A stretch of DNA of 64,000 bases from PALSA-607 sp963825425. Lineage in GTDB: Bacteria > Actinomycetota > Actinomycetes > Acidothermales > Acidothermaceae. The stretch spans positions 147,807 through 211,806 of the forward strand of contig CAWGTF010000017.1 in the NCBI GenBank assembly GCA_963825425.1, in the 5' to 3' direction. The translations under genes and the position numbers were made by a program. A model generated the notes under the pieces. That model worked only from the letters and a program-made list of their open reading frames with translations, ran no database searches and was not told the origin of the DNA. This document shows, piece by piece, positions 55,033 through 63,228 of the stretch (within the stretch, counting starts at the first letter, position 1; each line of letters opens with the position of its first letter).

Positions 55033-55439
55033 GCAACGAGATATCGACAGGAGGACCCAAGCCGGCGAGGTGCCAAAGGACCCTCAGGCGTAGCCCGTGC
55101 GCACCATCTACGGCCGAAGGCCCCAATCTCATGACGGCGTCCCAGCACGTCTCCACCTCATGCCGTGGTCGACCGTCGCTGGGCGTCGCCAGGGAAGAGC
55201 GAACCGCCAGCCGGCTGCCTTGCCCGCGGCTGCGGTAGCCTCGCCGGCACGTCGTGGTGATGCCTAGCAGTCGGCTCGCCGCGACGCGCACGCATCCTGA
55301 TCGGTGCAGTGATCACGCGTGCGGACTTGGGTAGAAGTACCCACCCGGCGCCCTAACGCTTCTGGCGTGACCGACAGCGGTGGCTTCCAGATCGTGTCAG
55401 CGGCAGGGGCGGACGTTGCGGATCGCGTAGCGTGGCGCC
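55033..55439. other. Intergenic region, 407 bp
   Basis: Between divergently transcribed genes, it must hold promoters for both. Only low-quality Arg/Ser/Pro frames are present. GGCGGACGTTGCGGATCGCG at 55408-55427 recurs imperfectly at 55859-55876 on the far side of the cupin gene. No tRNA, repeat array or terminator is seen. Confidence 0.5.
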
Positions 55440-55808
55440 GTGACCGAGGGTCGTGTTCGGAAGGTGGCCGCTGACGCGCTGACTCCAGGTCACGTGACGG
55501 CCGGAGTCTTGCGCGAGGAGGCGATCGTGGCCGGCGACCTGTGGTCCGGGCGAGCGCTGACAGAACCCGGTATCGCGAGTGACTGGCATCACCACGGTGA
55601 GCACGACACGATCGCCTACGTCGTACGCGGCGCGTTGCGCGTGGAGACGGCGACTGATGTGGTGCAAGGCGGGCCCGGTGACTTCGTGCACGTGCCGGCA
55701 CACACCGTGCACCGGGAGAGCAACCCCACGAAAGAGACATCCGAGGTGGTGGTGATTCGTCGCGGGTCCGGGCCTGTCGTGATCAACGTTGACGGCCCCG
55801 GCATGTAG
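55440..55808 (+). CDS. Cupin-domain protein
   Basis: 122 residues from GTG. A single cupin barrel has metal motif DWHHHGEHDTIAYVVRGALR and the second motif HVPAHTVHRESNP, so at least three histidines and a glutamate are available. Like most small cupins it may be a dioxygenase, isomerase or binding protein. No partner gene is adjacent. It is not closely similar to the cupin at 26.4 kb. Confidence 0.85.
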   Translation: MTEGRVRKVAADALTPGHVTAGVLREEAIVAGDLWSGRALTEPGIASDWHHHGEHDTIAYVVRGALRVETATDVVQGGPGDFVHVPAHTVHRESNPTKETSEVVVIRRGSGPVVINVDGPGM

Positions 55809-56051
55809 CACTGGCCCGATGGCACTCATGCAGGTCCGCATACGTCGTCGCGGCAAAGGCGGACGTTCGCATCGCGACTGAGCTGCCGTGGCTCGGTGCG
55901 CCCCAAGCCTGTAGGTAGGCTCATTCACAGTCCGTTCGCACCTACCGATGAGCGGACACAACCTGGCGTAGCAACATGCAGTACCAGGAACCACCGTGAT
56001 GGAACCGACATGGCTGTCGATGCGTCGAATCTGCCGACGAAGGGTTGCCGG

Positions 56052-56537
56052 ATGCTGAATGGCACGTTGCGGGTGGGTCTGATCGCTGTTTGCGTCGCGG
56101 GCGCGGCCGGATGCGCTTCGGGCAGACAGGTCTCTTCGTTGTCCGAGCCCTCCCCCCTTTGACAAGTGGCACGGTAGCGAGCTCCTCCACCGGCGACGCC
56201 GCCCCATCGTCAAATGGTTCCGCGAGCCCTGAGGTCCGAGCGGATGCGCTGTGTCGGCATGTGTTGGGTGCCGGCGTCGGGGGGTCGACAGCAGTGACCG
56301 TAGGGATTGTCCGGAGTTGGAAGGTTGGACCGGCTGTCGTCTCGCCACCAACGTCGGTTGGCCCGTTCGCTTCCGCCTTCGCCGGCGTTCCCTGATAACG
56401 AGTTCGCAGCATTTTGTTGGGTCGGCCGTTCGGGTAGCTGGGAATCGTGGGCTGTGGACGATCAGGGCACGCGACTCGATATGGGCTATCGGTTGTTCGC
56501 CTCTAGCCCTCAGCCCGGCGGCCCAGGACTCCCATAG
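56052..56537 (+). pseudogene. Small lipoprotein gene with two frame breaks
   Basis: MLNGTLRVGLIAVCVAGAAG then C21 gives a complete lipoprotein signal. The frame closes after SEPSPL. Adding one C to the C6 run near 56150-56155 continues it as SPPLTSGTVASSSTGDAAPS and WKVGPAVVSPPTSVGPFASA. Removing one C near 56391 continues it to PDNEFAAFCWVGRSGSWESW AVDDQGTRLDMGYRLFASSP. The rebuilt protein is about 160 residues, a surface lipoprotein with one cysteine pair. Both breaks are in cytosine runs, which suggests sequencing error. Family unknown. Confidence 0.7.
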
Positions 56538-56760
56538 GCATAACGCCGCAAGAGCCTATTTGCCCGGCTGATGAAAGACGCGACCATCCGCCTCGCCGCG
56601 AAGAGGGTCGTGGGCCGTCAGGTCGGTACCTTCGATTGTTCGAGCGACTCGCAGGCGCCGTCGGCGACCGATCAACCGAACCCTCAGTCGACGGGGGTGG
56701 TGAGACATCGGAGTCTCGAACCCAGGCACGACACCAACACGTGCGCTCGTGTCGATCCGA

Positions 56761-57480
56761 TTAGGGCAGCAAGGTCGCAAGATCGATTACACCGTAGGTG
56801 TCTTGGGCTGGCCCCATCGACGAGTTGGGTGTCGAACAACTGGGCCCTTGATAATGGGTGATCAGGTAGGCCTCGTAGCCCCCGGCGGGCGTTGGCGCCG
56901 CAGCCGGGTACGGGGCAAAGGGCGACGCGTATCCAGTGGGCGCCGGGATGGCCCGCAGGGCGGCAGTATTTACTGGCCCGGACAAATGCAGAGCCGTGTT
57001 GACTGTCCCGAGAGAAACGAGGAATGGGCCACTAGGTAGCATCGTTATTTGCGATCTCGCGACCACGCCAGCCTCAGTACCGCCGATGAGTTGGCGTTGC
57101 TCATTCGCCGCAGCGGACGGTGCCGCCGGCGCGTTCTCGAGCGCAGTTTGTGCACCGCTCCGAGACAGGACGTCCAAACGGGCGTTCACGAGCTTGATTC
57201 CAGGGTCCGCCGCGCCGAATTGGACTCCAACGTTGGAGAACGGTCCGTGCAATGCCATCGGCAGTCCCGTGGCATCAATGACCACTGAATCGACCACGAG
57301 CCGCACGTCAGGTAACAGACACGGTGGACCGCTGGGCGCCGCTGCACCCCCGGAATTGGGGGAGGACAAGGCTGCAGGTATTCCTGCGTGCAGCGCTCCT
57401 GCACGCCCCGATGTCGCGCACCCTCCAACCAAAACAGCGGCAGCCAAGACCTGGAGCGCGGTAACCACTGCTCGCCTCAT
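56761..57480 (-). CDS. Lipoprotein of unknown function
   Basis: 239 residues from the ATG of MRRAVVTALQVLAAAVLVGG with lipobox cysteine 21. The start overlaps the stop of the upstream secreted-protein gene (ATGA), so the two are coupled. The mature part alternates Ala/Pro/Gly-rich stretches and beta strands (ATGLPMALHGPFSNVGVQFG, GPFLVSLGTVNTALHLSG) and ends in a Pro-rich segment. No family recognised. The frame continues to 57810 but that is antisense of the partner gene. Confidence 0.78.
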   Translation of the reverse strand: MRRAVVTALQVLAAAVLVGGCATSGRAGALHAGIPAALSSPNSGGAAAPSGPPCLLPDVRLVVDSVVIDATGLPMALHGPFSNVGVQFGAADPGIKLVNARLDVLSRSGAQTALENAPAAPSAAANEQRQLIGGTEAGVVARSQITMLPSGPFLVSLGTVNTALHLSGPVNTAALRAIPAPTGYASPFAPYPAAAPTPAGGYEAYLITHYQGPSCSTPNSSMGPAQDTYGVIDLATLLP

Positions 57481-58184
57481 GGGTGGCCTCCAGACGCGAA
57501 GTCCGTTCCCGTACCTCCGGATGACAACGAGGTAAACACCTTGTTGTTGCTGGTGTTTCGGTAGTCTGCGATCCACGGATGCCATCCGTCGGCTGCTCGC
57601 GAATACCACAGCGTCAAGTTCGGCGGTGAAGGGTTCCGCTGCGCCCAGCCGTCCATCTGCGTGCAGGTGCTGCTCACTTCGCCATTGAAGCCGGGCGGCC
57701 CCCACGCGTGCGTGTACTGACTTGTCAATTGGAAGACATTGTCGACATAGAACTGCATATATCCGCGGAGTGCCCCAGTCTCGATTCGGAAGATTTTGAA
57801 GCTGTGCCACCCAGGGCTGAGTTGCGAGAAGTCAGAGATGTTCTCGCGGCCACTCGGCAGCGACTCACCGTACCAAAACCACTGAGTGCCGTCGCTATGG
57901 TCAACCCAGCCGAGCTGCACCCAGCTCGATGCATAGCCAACGAACACGTCACCGCCAGAGGCTGAGTAGTTCAGGCCCACGAGCGTGGATGCGGCCGGCA
58001 CGTAGATCTGGGAAGCAACACCGTCGACATCGGACGGGCCGCCGGTCATCTGGTCGAATCCGCGCTGACCCCCCGGGGTGCACGTCGTGGCGCTCACCGG
58101 CGACGCGCTTGTCGCGACAGCGCTAAGACCAAAGATTATGGCGCAACCGAGTCGAAAAATGCGTGCGCTTATGGCGTCCCCCAA
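57477..58184 (-). CDS. Secreted protein with Sec signal, partner of the lipoprotein
   Basis: 235 residues. The leader (ISARIFRLGCAIIFGLSAVA TSASPVSA) is a normal Sec signal with cleavage after SPVSA. The mature protein is Trp- and Tyr-rich and beta-like (VDHSDGTQWFWYGESLP, MQFYVDNVFQLTSQ), recalling secreted lectin or jelly-roll domains, but I cannot name a family. The start must be a TTG at 58184 with a weak ribosome site, so the true start is unsure. It is coupled to the lipoprotein gene downstream. Confidence 0.75.
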   Translation of the reverse strand: MGDAISARIFRLGCAIIFGLSAVATSASPVSATTCTPGGQRGFDQMTGGPSDVDGVASQIYVPAASTLVGLNYSASGGDVFVGYASSWVQLGWVDHSDGTQWFWYGESLPSGRENISDFSQLSPGWHSFKIFRIETGALRGYMQFYVDNVFQLTSQYTHAWGPPGFNGEVSSTCTQMDGWAQRNPSPPNLTLWYSRAADGWHPWIADYRNTSNNKVFTSLSSGGTGTDFASGGHP

Positions 58185-58346
58185 ACCACAGCCGGATCAC
58201 GAGGTGGGCTCAAAGTAGCGACTGCTCCGCCGACCGTCAACTGACCTGCGCGCGCTTTGCCGGGCGGTTCTTGGCGCAGCGCTCACGCCGCACTTGGTTG
58301 GCGTTTGAGAGTGTTGGGACTGCCCCTAGATCGGTTGATGCTCGTC

Positions 58347-58506
58347 ATGCCGCTGGCTTGCCCGCCGGAGTTGCGCCCCGATGTGGTCGCGGTCGACGGC
58401 AGGCGCGAGGCGCCGCTGACCCAGATCGCGAAGGATCTCGGGATCTCTGAATCGTGTTTGCAGCGACGGGTGCAGACGGCGGATGTCGATGGCCTGCCGG
58501 GTCGAC
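58347..58506 (+). pseudogene. IS3-type transposase OrfA fragment
   Basis: MPLACPPELRPDVVAVDGRR followed by EAPLTQIAKDLGISESCLQR and RVQTADVDG matches the N-terminal helix-turn-helix of IS3-family OrfA (intact copies read PPEFR.DVVAVAR and QIAKDFGISESCL.RW). The rest of OrfA, OrfB and inverted repeats are absent. It is a relic lying between the secreted protein and calpain-like genes. Confidence 0.75.
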
Positions 58507-58643
58507 GCCGACAGCGGGATGCGTTCTGTAGCGGGCACTTGCGCGACATCCGCTCATCGGCATGTGATCGCGTTCCGCGTGCGAGCTTGTGCTGCCGCGA
58601 ACCCACCTGTTGCCGTAGTGGCAGCCAAGCCCAGCCCAAATTT

Positions 58644-58683
58644 GGTTGCCCCAGGACGCCTTCTATCGCGTCCTAGGGCAACC
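58644..58683. terminator. Strong hairpin after the calpain-like gene
   Basis: GGTTGCCCCAGGACGC (58644-58659) pairs with GCGTCCTAGGGCAACC (58668-58683), 15 of 16 bases, around an eight-base loop. It begins 15 bases past the stop of the minus-strand peptidase gene and is the clearest terminator in the window. On the minus strand it is followed by AAATTT. Confidence 0.8.
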
Positions 58684-58698
58684 AACTTCAGCGTTCGG

Positions 58699-60135
58699 CT
58701 AGGACGCGCCCCCGAATCCCATGTAGTACTCGCGGAACGTGTGGATCTCGAGTGCGAAGATGCCACCGCCCGGCAGCACCTGGTTCGCGTTGCCCCAGCT
58801 TTCTGGCGTCGACCAGGTGCCGGCGTGCGTGTTGAGTGTGGCCTCGTACCAACCCCACGGGTTGCGCAGGATCACGTACTGGCGGTTGTTCGTCTCCCAT
58901 GTGCCAAGGATCGAGTAGGCGTGGTTCGCGACGATGTTCGCGCCGCCGTAGTCGACCTTGTTCGGCGAGTCGTCGCTGCTGCCCCAGGTCCAGGCCACCA
59001 GCGGGTCGCTGGTGCGCTGGCCAGAGCAGTGTGACCTGATCGTCGACCAGGTGTCGTCGGCGTCGGCCCAGTGATACCAGGGCTGGCCGCCCTTCAACAC
59101 GTGCACCGCCCAGGCGGGGTCGCCGCCGTTGAGGTGCGCGTAGTCACTGCTGCGGGGGTAGTCGGCGTTGCCGCCGCTGCGCCAAACGGCAACGGCCTTC
59201 TCGATCTCGGCCGGCCAGTTCTCGCCGGGCACCGACGAGCGAGCGTAGATCGCACCGCCACCAGCACTTTGCGGCAGCCGCTCGCCGATCCATTGCTGGA
59301 ACACGAACGGGATCGTGATGGTGAAGAACAGCACCGGAATCGTGAGCACGTCGGTGAGCTCGAAGTACAGGTCAGCGTCACCAGGGTCGACGGCGCCGAC
59401 GAGGTTCTCGCGCCGGGTTCGTTCGGAGATCAGTTGTGAATGGGTCCACGCGACCGACGCCATCGCCGCGATCAGCCAGCAGTCACCGAGCGCGCCTTGC
59501 ACCGGTGACGTCGCCGTCGGACCGTCGACGAAGAACTCGCCGTGCATACCGAAGTCGAGGTCGGAGAGCAGTTGCTGCAGCCACGACGGCGGCAGGATCA
59601 AGTAGTCGCGGTCAAGACGGCCAAGCTTGGTGCCGGCCTCGACGAACGTCGCCGACGCAAGGTCGGTGAGGCGCGACGCCGTCGAAAGCTCGCTCGCGCG
59701 CTGCGTCTGAATGTCACCCGCAACTTGCGCTCCGGCCGTCGACACCTTGCGCAACGCTTCGCTCATCGTGTCGGCGGTCTGCGCTGAAAGTTGGTGCAGG
59801 CTGGTGCCTTCGCCTTTGAGTGCCGCGTCGCTGATGAGGTCGTGCTGCAGCAACTCGGTCGCGCGCGGAGTCGTCTCGAACAGCCGGCGCAGATCAGTGG
59901 TCGGGTCGACCGCGCTTTGGAAACGGCTGGCGCTGAAGTGCAGCGGAACGCCGGCATAGATGGGCGATCCGTGTTTCGGGTCGACGATGTGCGACAGCGG
60001 CATGTCGAGCAACTGAGCGATGAGTTTGGCGCCGCCGTCTTCTTCGGCCGACCAGTCGATCTGGCGACCGGCTCGCAGTTCGGCCAGCGCCCGTGGGTTC
60101 GCGGCGCCAATGATGCGCCTGCTGTCTCCTGACAT
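58699..60135 (-). CDS. Calpain-like cysteine peptidase (family C2)
   Basis: 478 residues, ATG preceded by TAGGAGGACGTC. The catalytic domain holds the calpain triad: C219 in GALGDCWLIAAMAS, H405 in ANHAYSILG and N425 in ILRNPWGWYE. The 200 residues before it are a helical region with PKHGSPIYAGVPLHF. There is no signal peptide or lipobox and no calcium-binding EF-hands. Calpain-type enzymes are patchily distributed in bacteria, and their substrates are unknown. A strong terminator follows; an IS fragment lies beyond it. Confidence 0.9.
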   Translation of the reverse strand: MSGDSRRIIGAANPRALAELRAGRQIDWSAEEDGGAKLIAQLLDMPLSHIVDPKHGSPIYAGVPLHFSASRFQSAVDPTTDLRRLFETTPRATELLQHDLISDAALKGEGTSLHQLSAQTADTMSEALRKVSTAGAQVAGDIQTQRASELSTASRLTDLASATFVEAGTKLGRLDRDYLILPPSWLQQLLSDLDFGMHGEFFVDGPTATSPVQGALGDCWLIAAMASVAWTHSQLISERTRRENLVGAVDPGDADLYFELTDVLTIPVLFFTITIPFVFQQWIGERLPQSAGGGAIYARSSVPGENWPAEIEKAVAVWRSGGNADYPRSSDYAHLNGGDPAWAVHVLKGGQPWYHWADADDTWSTIRSHCSGQRTSDPLVAWTWGSSDDSPNKVDYGGANIVANHAYSILGTWETNNRQYVILRNPWGWYEATLNTHAGTWSTPESWGNANQVLPGGGIFALEIHTFREYYMGFGGAS

Positions 60136-60268
60136 GACGTCCTCCTAAGGCCGCCTAGGGATGGGCGGCTACGAACAGGAAGAGGCATCACGAGGCGGAC
60201 AAATACACCGATCTCTAGTTCGATTCGGACGACGGGTCAGCGTCGGCTAGTCGCTATCCGTCCCGTGG

Positions 60269-61081
60269 TCACGGGCGGCTGGCCATGGTCACCATGGCGA
60301 TTTCTAGCGGCGACATTCCCGCGACGGCGGCGCACGCGTCGTCCGCCAAGGCTTTCGCTTGAGCCGGAGGCAGGCCTGCGACGAACGGCGCGAGATGTGC
60401 CATGCCGAGCCGCCAGCTGACCACGTCGCGATCGGTCATCGCCGGCGTGACGGTGACGAGGTGGGCCTCGGCGTCGACGAGGCCCGACTGATGAGCGAGT
60501 GCGGTGAGCGCGTCGGGCGTGGTGGCCTGGAGTTCGAAGGTGTCCTTCATGCGCAGGTACCAAGTCGGGCTCGCGAAACCGTAGCCCGCTGCGACGACGT
60601 CGATTGCCTCCTTCGAGGGATGCGCCGGCGCCTGCCCGAACACCGACACCAGCACGGCGCCGCTCGGCCGGGTGACCCGCGCGAGCTCACGCAACCCGTC
60701 GGCGGGACGCGGCAAGTGGTTGAGCACGAACGCGGCGACCGCGATGTCGACGGCGTTGCTACGAATCGGCAGCCGGACGACGTCACCAACCGCGACTGCG
60801 CCGGCGACCCGCGCCAACATGCCGACCGAGAGATCGATGGCAGTGACGCGCGCACCGCGCCGCATCATTTCGGCAGCGGCCGCGCCGGTGCCGGCACCCG
60901 CGTCGAGGGCGATGGCGTGGTCGAACGGCACCGGGCAAGCGTCGAGAAGGACGGCGGCCAGCTGGTCGTAGATGCGGCGCGGGCCGCCGTCCCACGCAGC
61001 ACCGGTCGCGTCGTACGCGGCCCGGACGTCAGCGGTGACGTCAGCTCTAACGTCGGCTGTGCCATCGCGCGGCTGGGTCAT
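60269..61081 (-). CDS. SAM-dependent methyltransferase
   Basis: 270 residues from MTQPRDGTADVRADVTADVR; the start overlaps the stop of the phosphotransferase gene (ATGA), so they are coupled. Motif I ALDAGAGTGAAAAEM, then VTAIDLSVGMLARV, VVRLPIRSNAVDIAVAAFVL and VTRPSGAVLVSVFG mark a class I Methyltransf_11 enzyme. The C-terminal region (QATTPDALTALAHQSGLVD) is that of small-molecule methyltransferases. The substrate is unknown; being coupled to a kinase-like gene suggests joint modification of one compound. Confidence 0.9.
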   Translation of the reverse strand: MTQPRDGTADVRADVTADVRAAYDATGAAWDGGPRRIYDQLAAVLLDACPVPFDHAIALDAGAGTGAAAAEMMRRGARVTAIDLSVGMLARVAGAVAVGDVVRLPIRSNAVDIAVAAFVLNHLPRPADGLRELARVTRPSGAVLVSVFGQAPAHPSKEAIDVVAAGYGFASPTWYLRMKDTFELQATTPDALTALAHQSGLVDAEAHLVTVTPAMTDRDVVSWRLGMAHLAPFVAGLPPAQAKALADDACAAVAGMSPLEIAMVTMASRP

Positions 61082-62073
61082 CGCAGCAAGGCGCGCGCAG
61101 TCGGCAGCGCCCGGTCGACCCACCATTCAAGCTCGGCCGGGTCATGGGTTTTAGACCAACCCATTTGAACGAACGCACCGAGCAACGCGAGTTCGAGTTG
61201 CTGGTCGAACCAGTCGCCGACATCGACGCCGTGACGGACGAGGGCGTCGCGGTAGCCCGCAATGGTTGCCTCTTTTGACTCCGGAAGCCGATCGCAGTTC
61301 ACCGCCAGGTACCAGCCGAGATCGACGCATCCCGCTGCCCGGCCGGGCCACTGCCAATCGAGGAGAATCGTCCGCCCGTCGGGGTGGCTCCCCAGGTTGC
61401 CCGCCTTCCAGTCGCCGTGGATCAGCGTCATTGGTGTCTTGTCGAGGGCGTCGACGAGTAAGCCGGGGTTGGCGGTGATGGCGACCGCGTCGGCACCCAT
61501 CTCGGGTGAGATCGCGGCTAGTTGCTGCCAAGCCGACTCGAGCATCGACGGGACGCCGCCGGTGTGACCGAGGTCGCGCTCGACCTCGCCGGTGAGCGGC
61601 ACCAATGCCGTGTAGCGGTTGGCCATCGGGGTCAGCGCGGCCGGGCCGTCCCAATTCCAGAACGCCGCGTGCAGCGCGCCCATGTGGTCGAGGAACCGGT
61701 GGTGTTGTTGCAGCGGCAGGACAACCGAACCTTCCGGAACGAGGTACCCCTCGACGTCCGGCATGAGAAGTGTTGTGACGCCGGTCTGCGAATCGTGCGC
61801 GACGTCGACGATGAGCGGGTCGAGGCAGTCAGGCAGCGTGTCGAGGAGTCCGGTGCGCCAGACCCAAAGCGGCCGGCACGCGACGTCCCCGGTGGCGCGC
61901 ATGATCCAGTCGGCCGCGGTCGACAGGTGCTTGACGACGTACGGCTCGCCTTCGATCACGACGCGTTCGAAGCTCGCGCTCGACAGCGAGTCGGCCGTCT
62001 TCATCGGTTCGCGTGAGGTCGCGCCCGCGAGCAACACGTCGACGCTCGGCTTGACCTGATGCAGATCCGTCAC
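61078..62073 (-). CDS. APH-family phosphotransferase (aminoglycoside/choline kinase-like)
   Basis: 331 residues. The kinase-like fold is shown by the nucleotide-binding VVIEGEPYVVKHLS lysine, the catalytic Brenner motif LIHGDWKAGNLGSHPDG and the metal-binding aspartate in ILLDWQWPG. The C-terminal helices follow (DLGWYLAVNCDRLPES). Members phosphorylate antibiotics, choline or sugars; most actinobacterial copies of this type are uncharacterised. It is coupled to the methyltransferase and preceded within 10 bp by a lytic-enzyme-like gene. Confidence 0.88.
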   Translation of the reverse strand: MTDLHQVKPSVDVLLAGATSREPMKTADSLSSASFERVVIEGEPYVVKHLSTAADWIMRATGDVACRPLWVWRTGLLDTLPDCLDPLIVDVAHDSQTGVTTLLMPDVEGYLVPEGSVVLPLQQHHRFLDHMGALHAAFWNWDGPAALTPMANRYTALVPLTGEVERDLGHTGGVPSMLESAWQQLAAISPEMGADAVAITANPGLLVDALDKTPMTLIHGDWKAGNLGSHPDGRTILLDWQWPGRAAGCVDLGWYLAVNCDRLPESKEATIAGYRDALVRHGVDVGDWFDQQLELALLGAFVQMGWSKTHDPAELEWWVDRALPTARALLR

Positions 62074-62083
62074 CCGGGCGACG

Positions 62084-63157
62084 CTAGCGGGTGGCCACCG
62101 TCATGACTACGGCTCCGACCGCGGCGGTCGTGCTGGTCGGGTGCCAGCCGTCACGATCGGGTCGCCACTCCTGCGTGCCGACGACAACCGACGTGATGCC
62201 TTCGGCCGCGTGGGCCAGCGCCCAAGCCGCAACGGTCGCCGTGCGATGTTTGGCGGTCGCCGGGTCGCTGCCAGTGCCAGTGCTGGTGCCGAGGGGCGCC
62301 AGGCCGGTGACGGTGACGGTGGCGGACTTTGTCCCGTGTGCCACAACACTGGGCGCGGTCACCAGCAGGTCAGTAGCCAGCCCGGACGTCAAGCCAGACA
62401 CAGCGGCCACCAAAGACGTCGCGATCGGAACATCCGATGAGGGTGCGGTCGAGGCGGCCGGAGATGCGAGGGTCGACCCGGCGCTCGACTGCTTGGCCTT
62501 CACGTCAACACCCGGATGTCCGAGACGACAGCTGAGCTGCGTCAGCGTCAGCCCCGTCAGGGCCGCACCGAGGGCGGTGCCGAGCGGTTGCCACGACGTG
62601 TAGGCGTCGGGGAATGCGCTGCGCTGCACCGCCTGCGCGGCCGCAGCCACGGTGAGGCCTTGCCAGTTCCGCACCTTGACCAACGCATCGAAGAACTTGC
62701 CGCTCGAGTAGACCGGGTCGAGGATCTGTTCCGGCGTTCCCCACCCCTGGCTCGGTCGCTGCTGGAACAGACCGACCGAATCGGCGTCGCCGTAGTCGAG
62801 GTTGGTCAGCTTCGACTCTTGTTGTGCAGTTGCCAGGGCCACGATGACGGCCTGCTCGGGCAAGCCGCGGCGCATCGCGACGTCCGCGATGATCGAGGCG
62901 TTGACAAGCTGAACGGGCTTCAATGCGTAGACCGTGCCCGTCGTCTCACCGACGACCTGGCAGCTGTCGGTGGTGCTGTGGTGCGGGGTCAGCGACTTCA
63001 CGCCGTACACGACCGCGGTCGCGACCAAGACGAGCGAGACGACAACGACGATGGTCCTGGTCAGCCGGACGCGGCGACTCTGCCGTCGCGGCCGGTGAGC
63101 GCGGCCAGTGCCTCCAGCGCCCCCGGCGCGCCGCATGGGCCGATCGGACGTCGTCAT
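62084..63157 (-). CDS. Membrane-anchored lysozyme/transglycosylase-like protein
   Basis: 357 residues. A basic N-terminus and one membrane helix (TRTIVVVVSLVLVATAVVYG) anchor an outside domain. Its core reads VIVALATAQQESKLTNLDYG then DSVGLFQQRPSQGWGTPEQI LDPVYSSGKFFDALV, the actinobacterial goose-lysozyme/transglycosylase-like motif, with the glutamate of QQES as the likely catalytic acid. Repeating strands near the end (TATVAAWALAHAAEGITSVV) resemble a peptidoglycan-associated tail. It probably remodels the cell wall. Ends 10 bp before the phosphotransferase gene and is divergent from dapD. Confidence 0.87.
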   Translation of the reverse strand: MTTSDRPMRRAGGAGGTGRAHRPRRQSRRVRLTRTIVVVVSLVLVATAVVYGVKSLTPHHSTTDSCQVVGETTGTVYALKPVQLVNASIIADVAMRRGLPEQAVIVALATAQQESKLTNLDYGDADSVGLFQQRPSQGWGTPEQILDPVYSSGKFFDALVKVRNWQGLTVAAAAQAVQRSAFPDAYTSWQPLGTALGAALTGLTLTQLSCRLGHPGVDVKAKQSSAGSTLASPAASTAPSSDVPIATSLVAAVSGLTSGLATDLLVTAPSVVAHGTKSATVTVTGLAPLGTSTGTGSDPATAKHRTATVAAWALAHAAEGITSVVVGTQEWRPDRDGWHPTSTTAAVGAVVMTVATR

Positions 63158-63228
63158 GGTTAACGCGAATCTATCGCCGGGCGCGGTCCTACTCGGGCAA
63201 GCGCGATCACTAGGTAGTGTCAGCGCCC

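Noticed and set aside
55408..55876. Imperfect direct repeats flanking the cupin gene as attachment sites
   Set aside because: Only about 17 of 20 bases match, with a gap, and no integrase or transposase is present.
56705..56735. tRNA T-arm-like sequence (GGTTCGAGAC on the minus strand)
   Set aside because: The stem has a mismatch and a wobble, and no anticodon arm or acceptor stem can be built around it.
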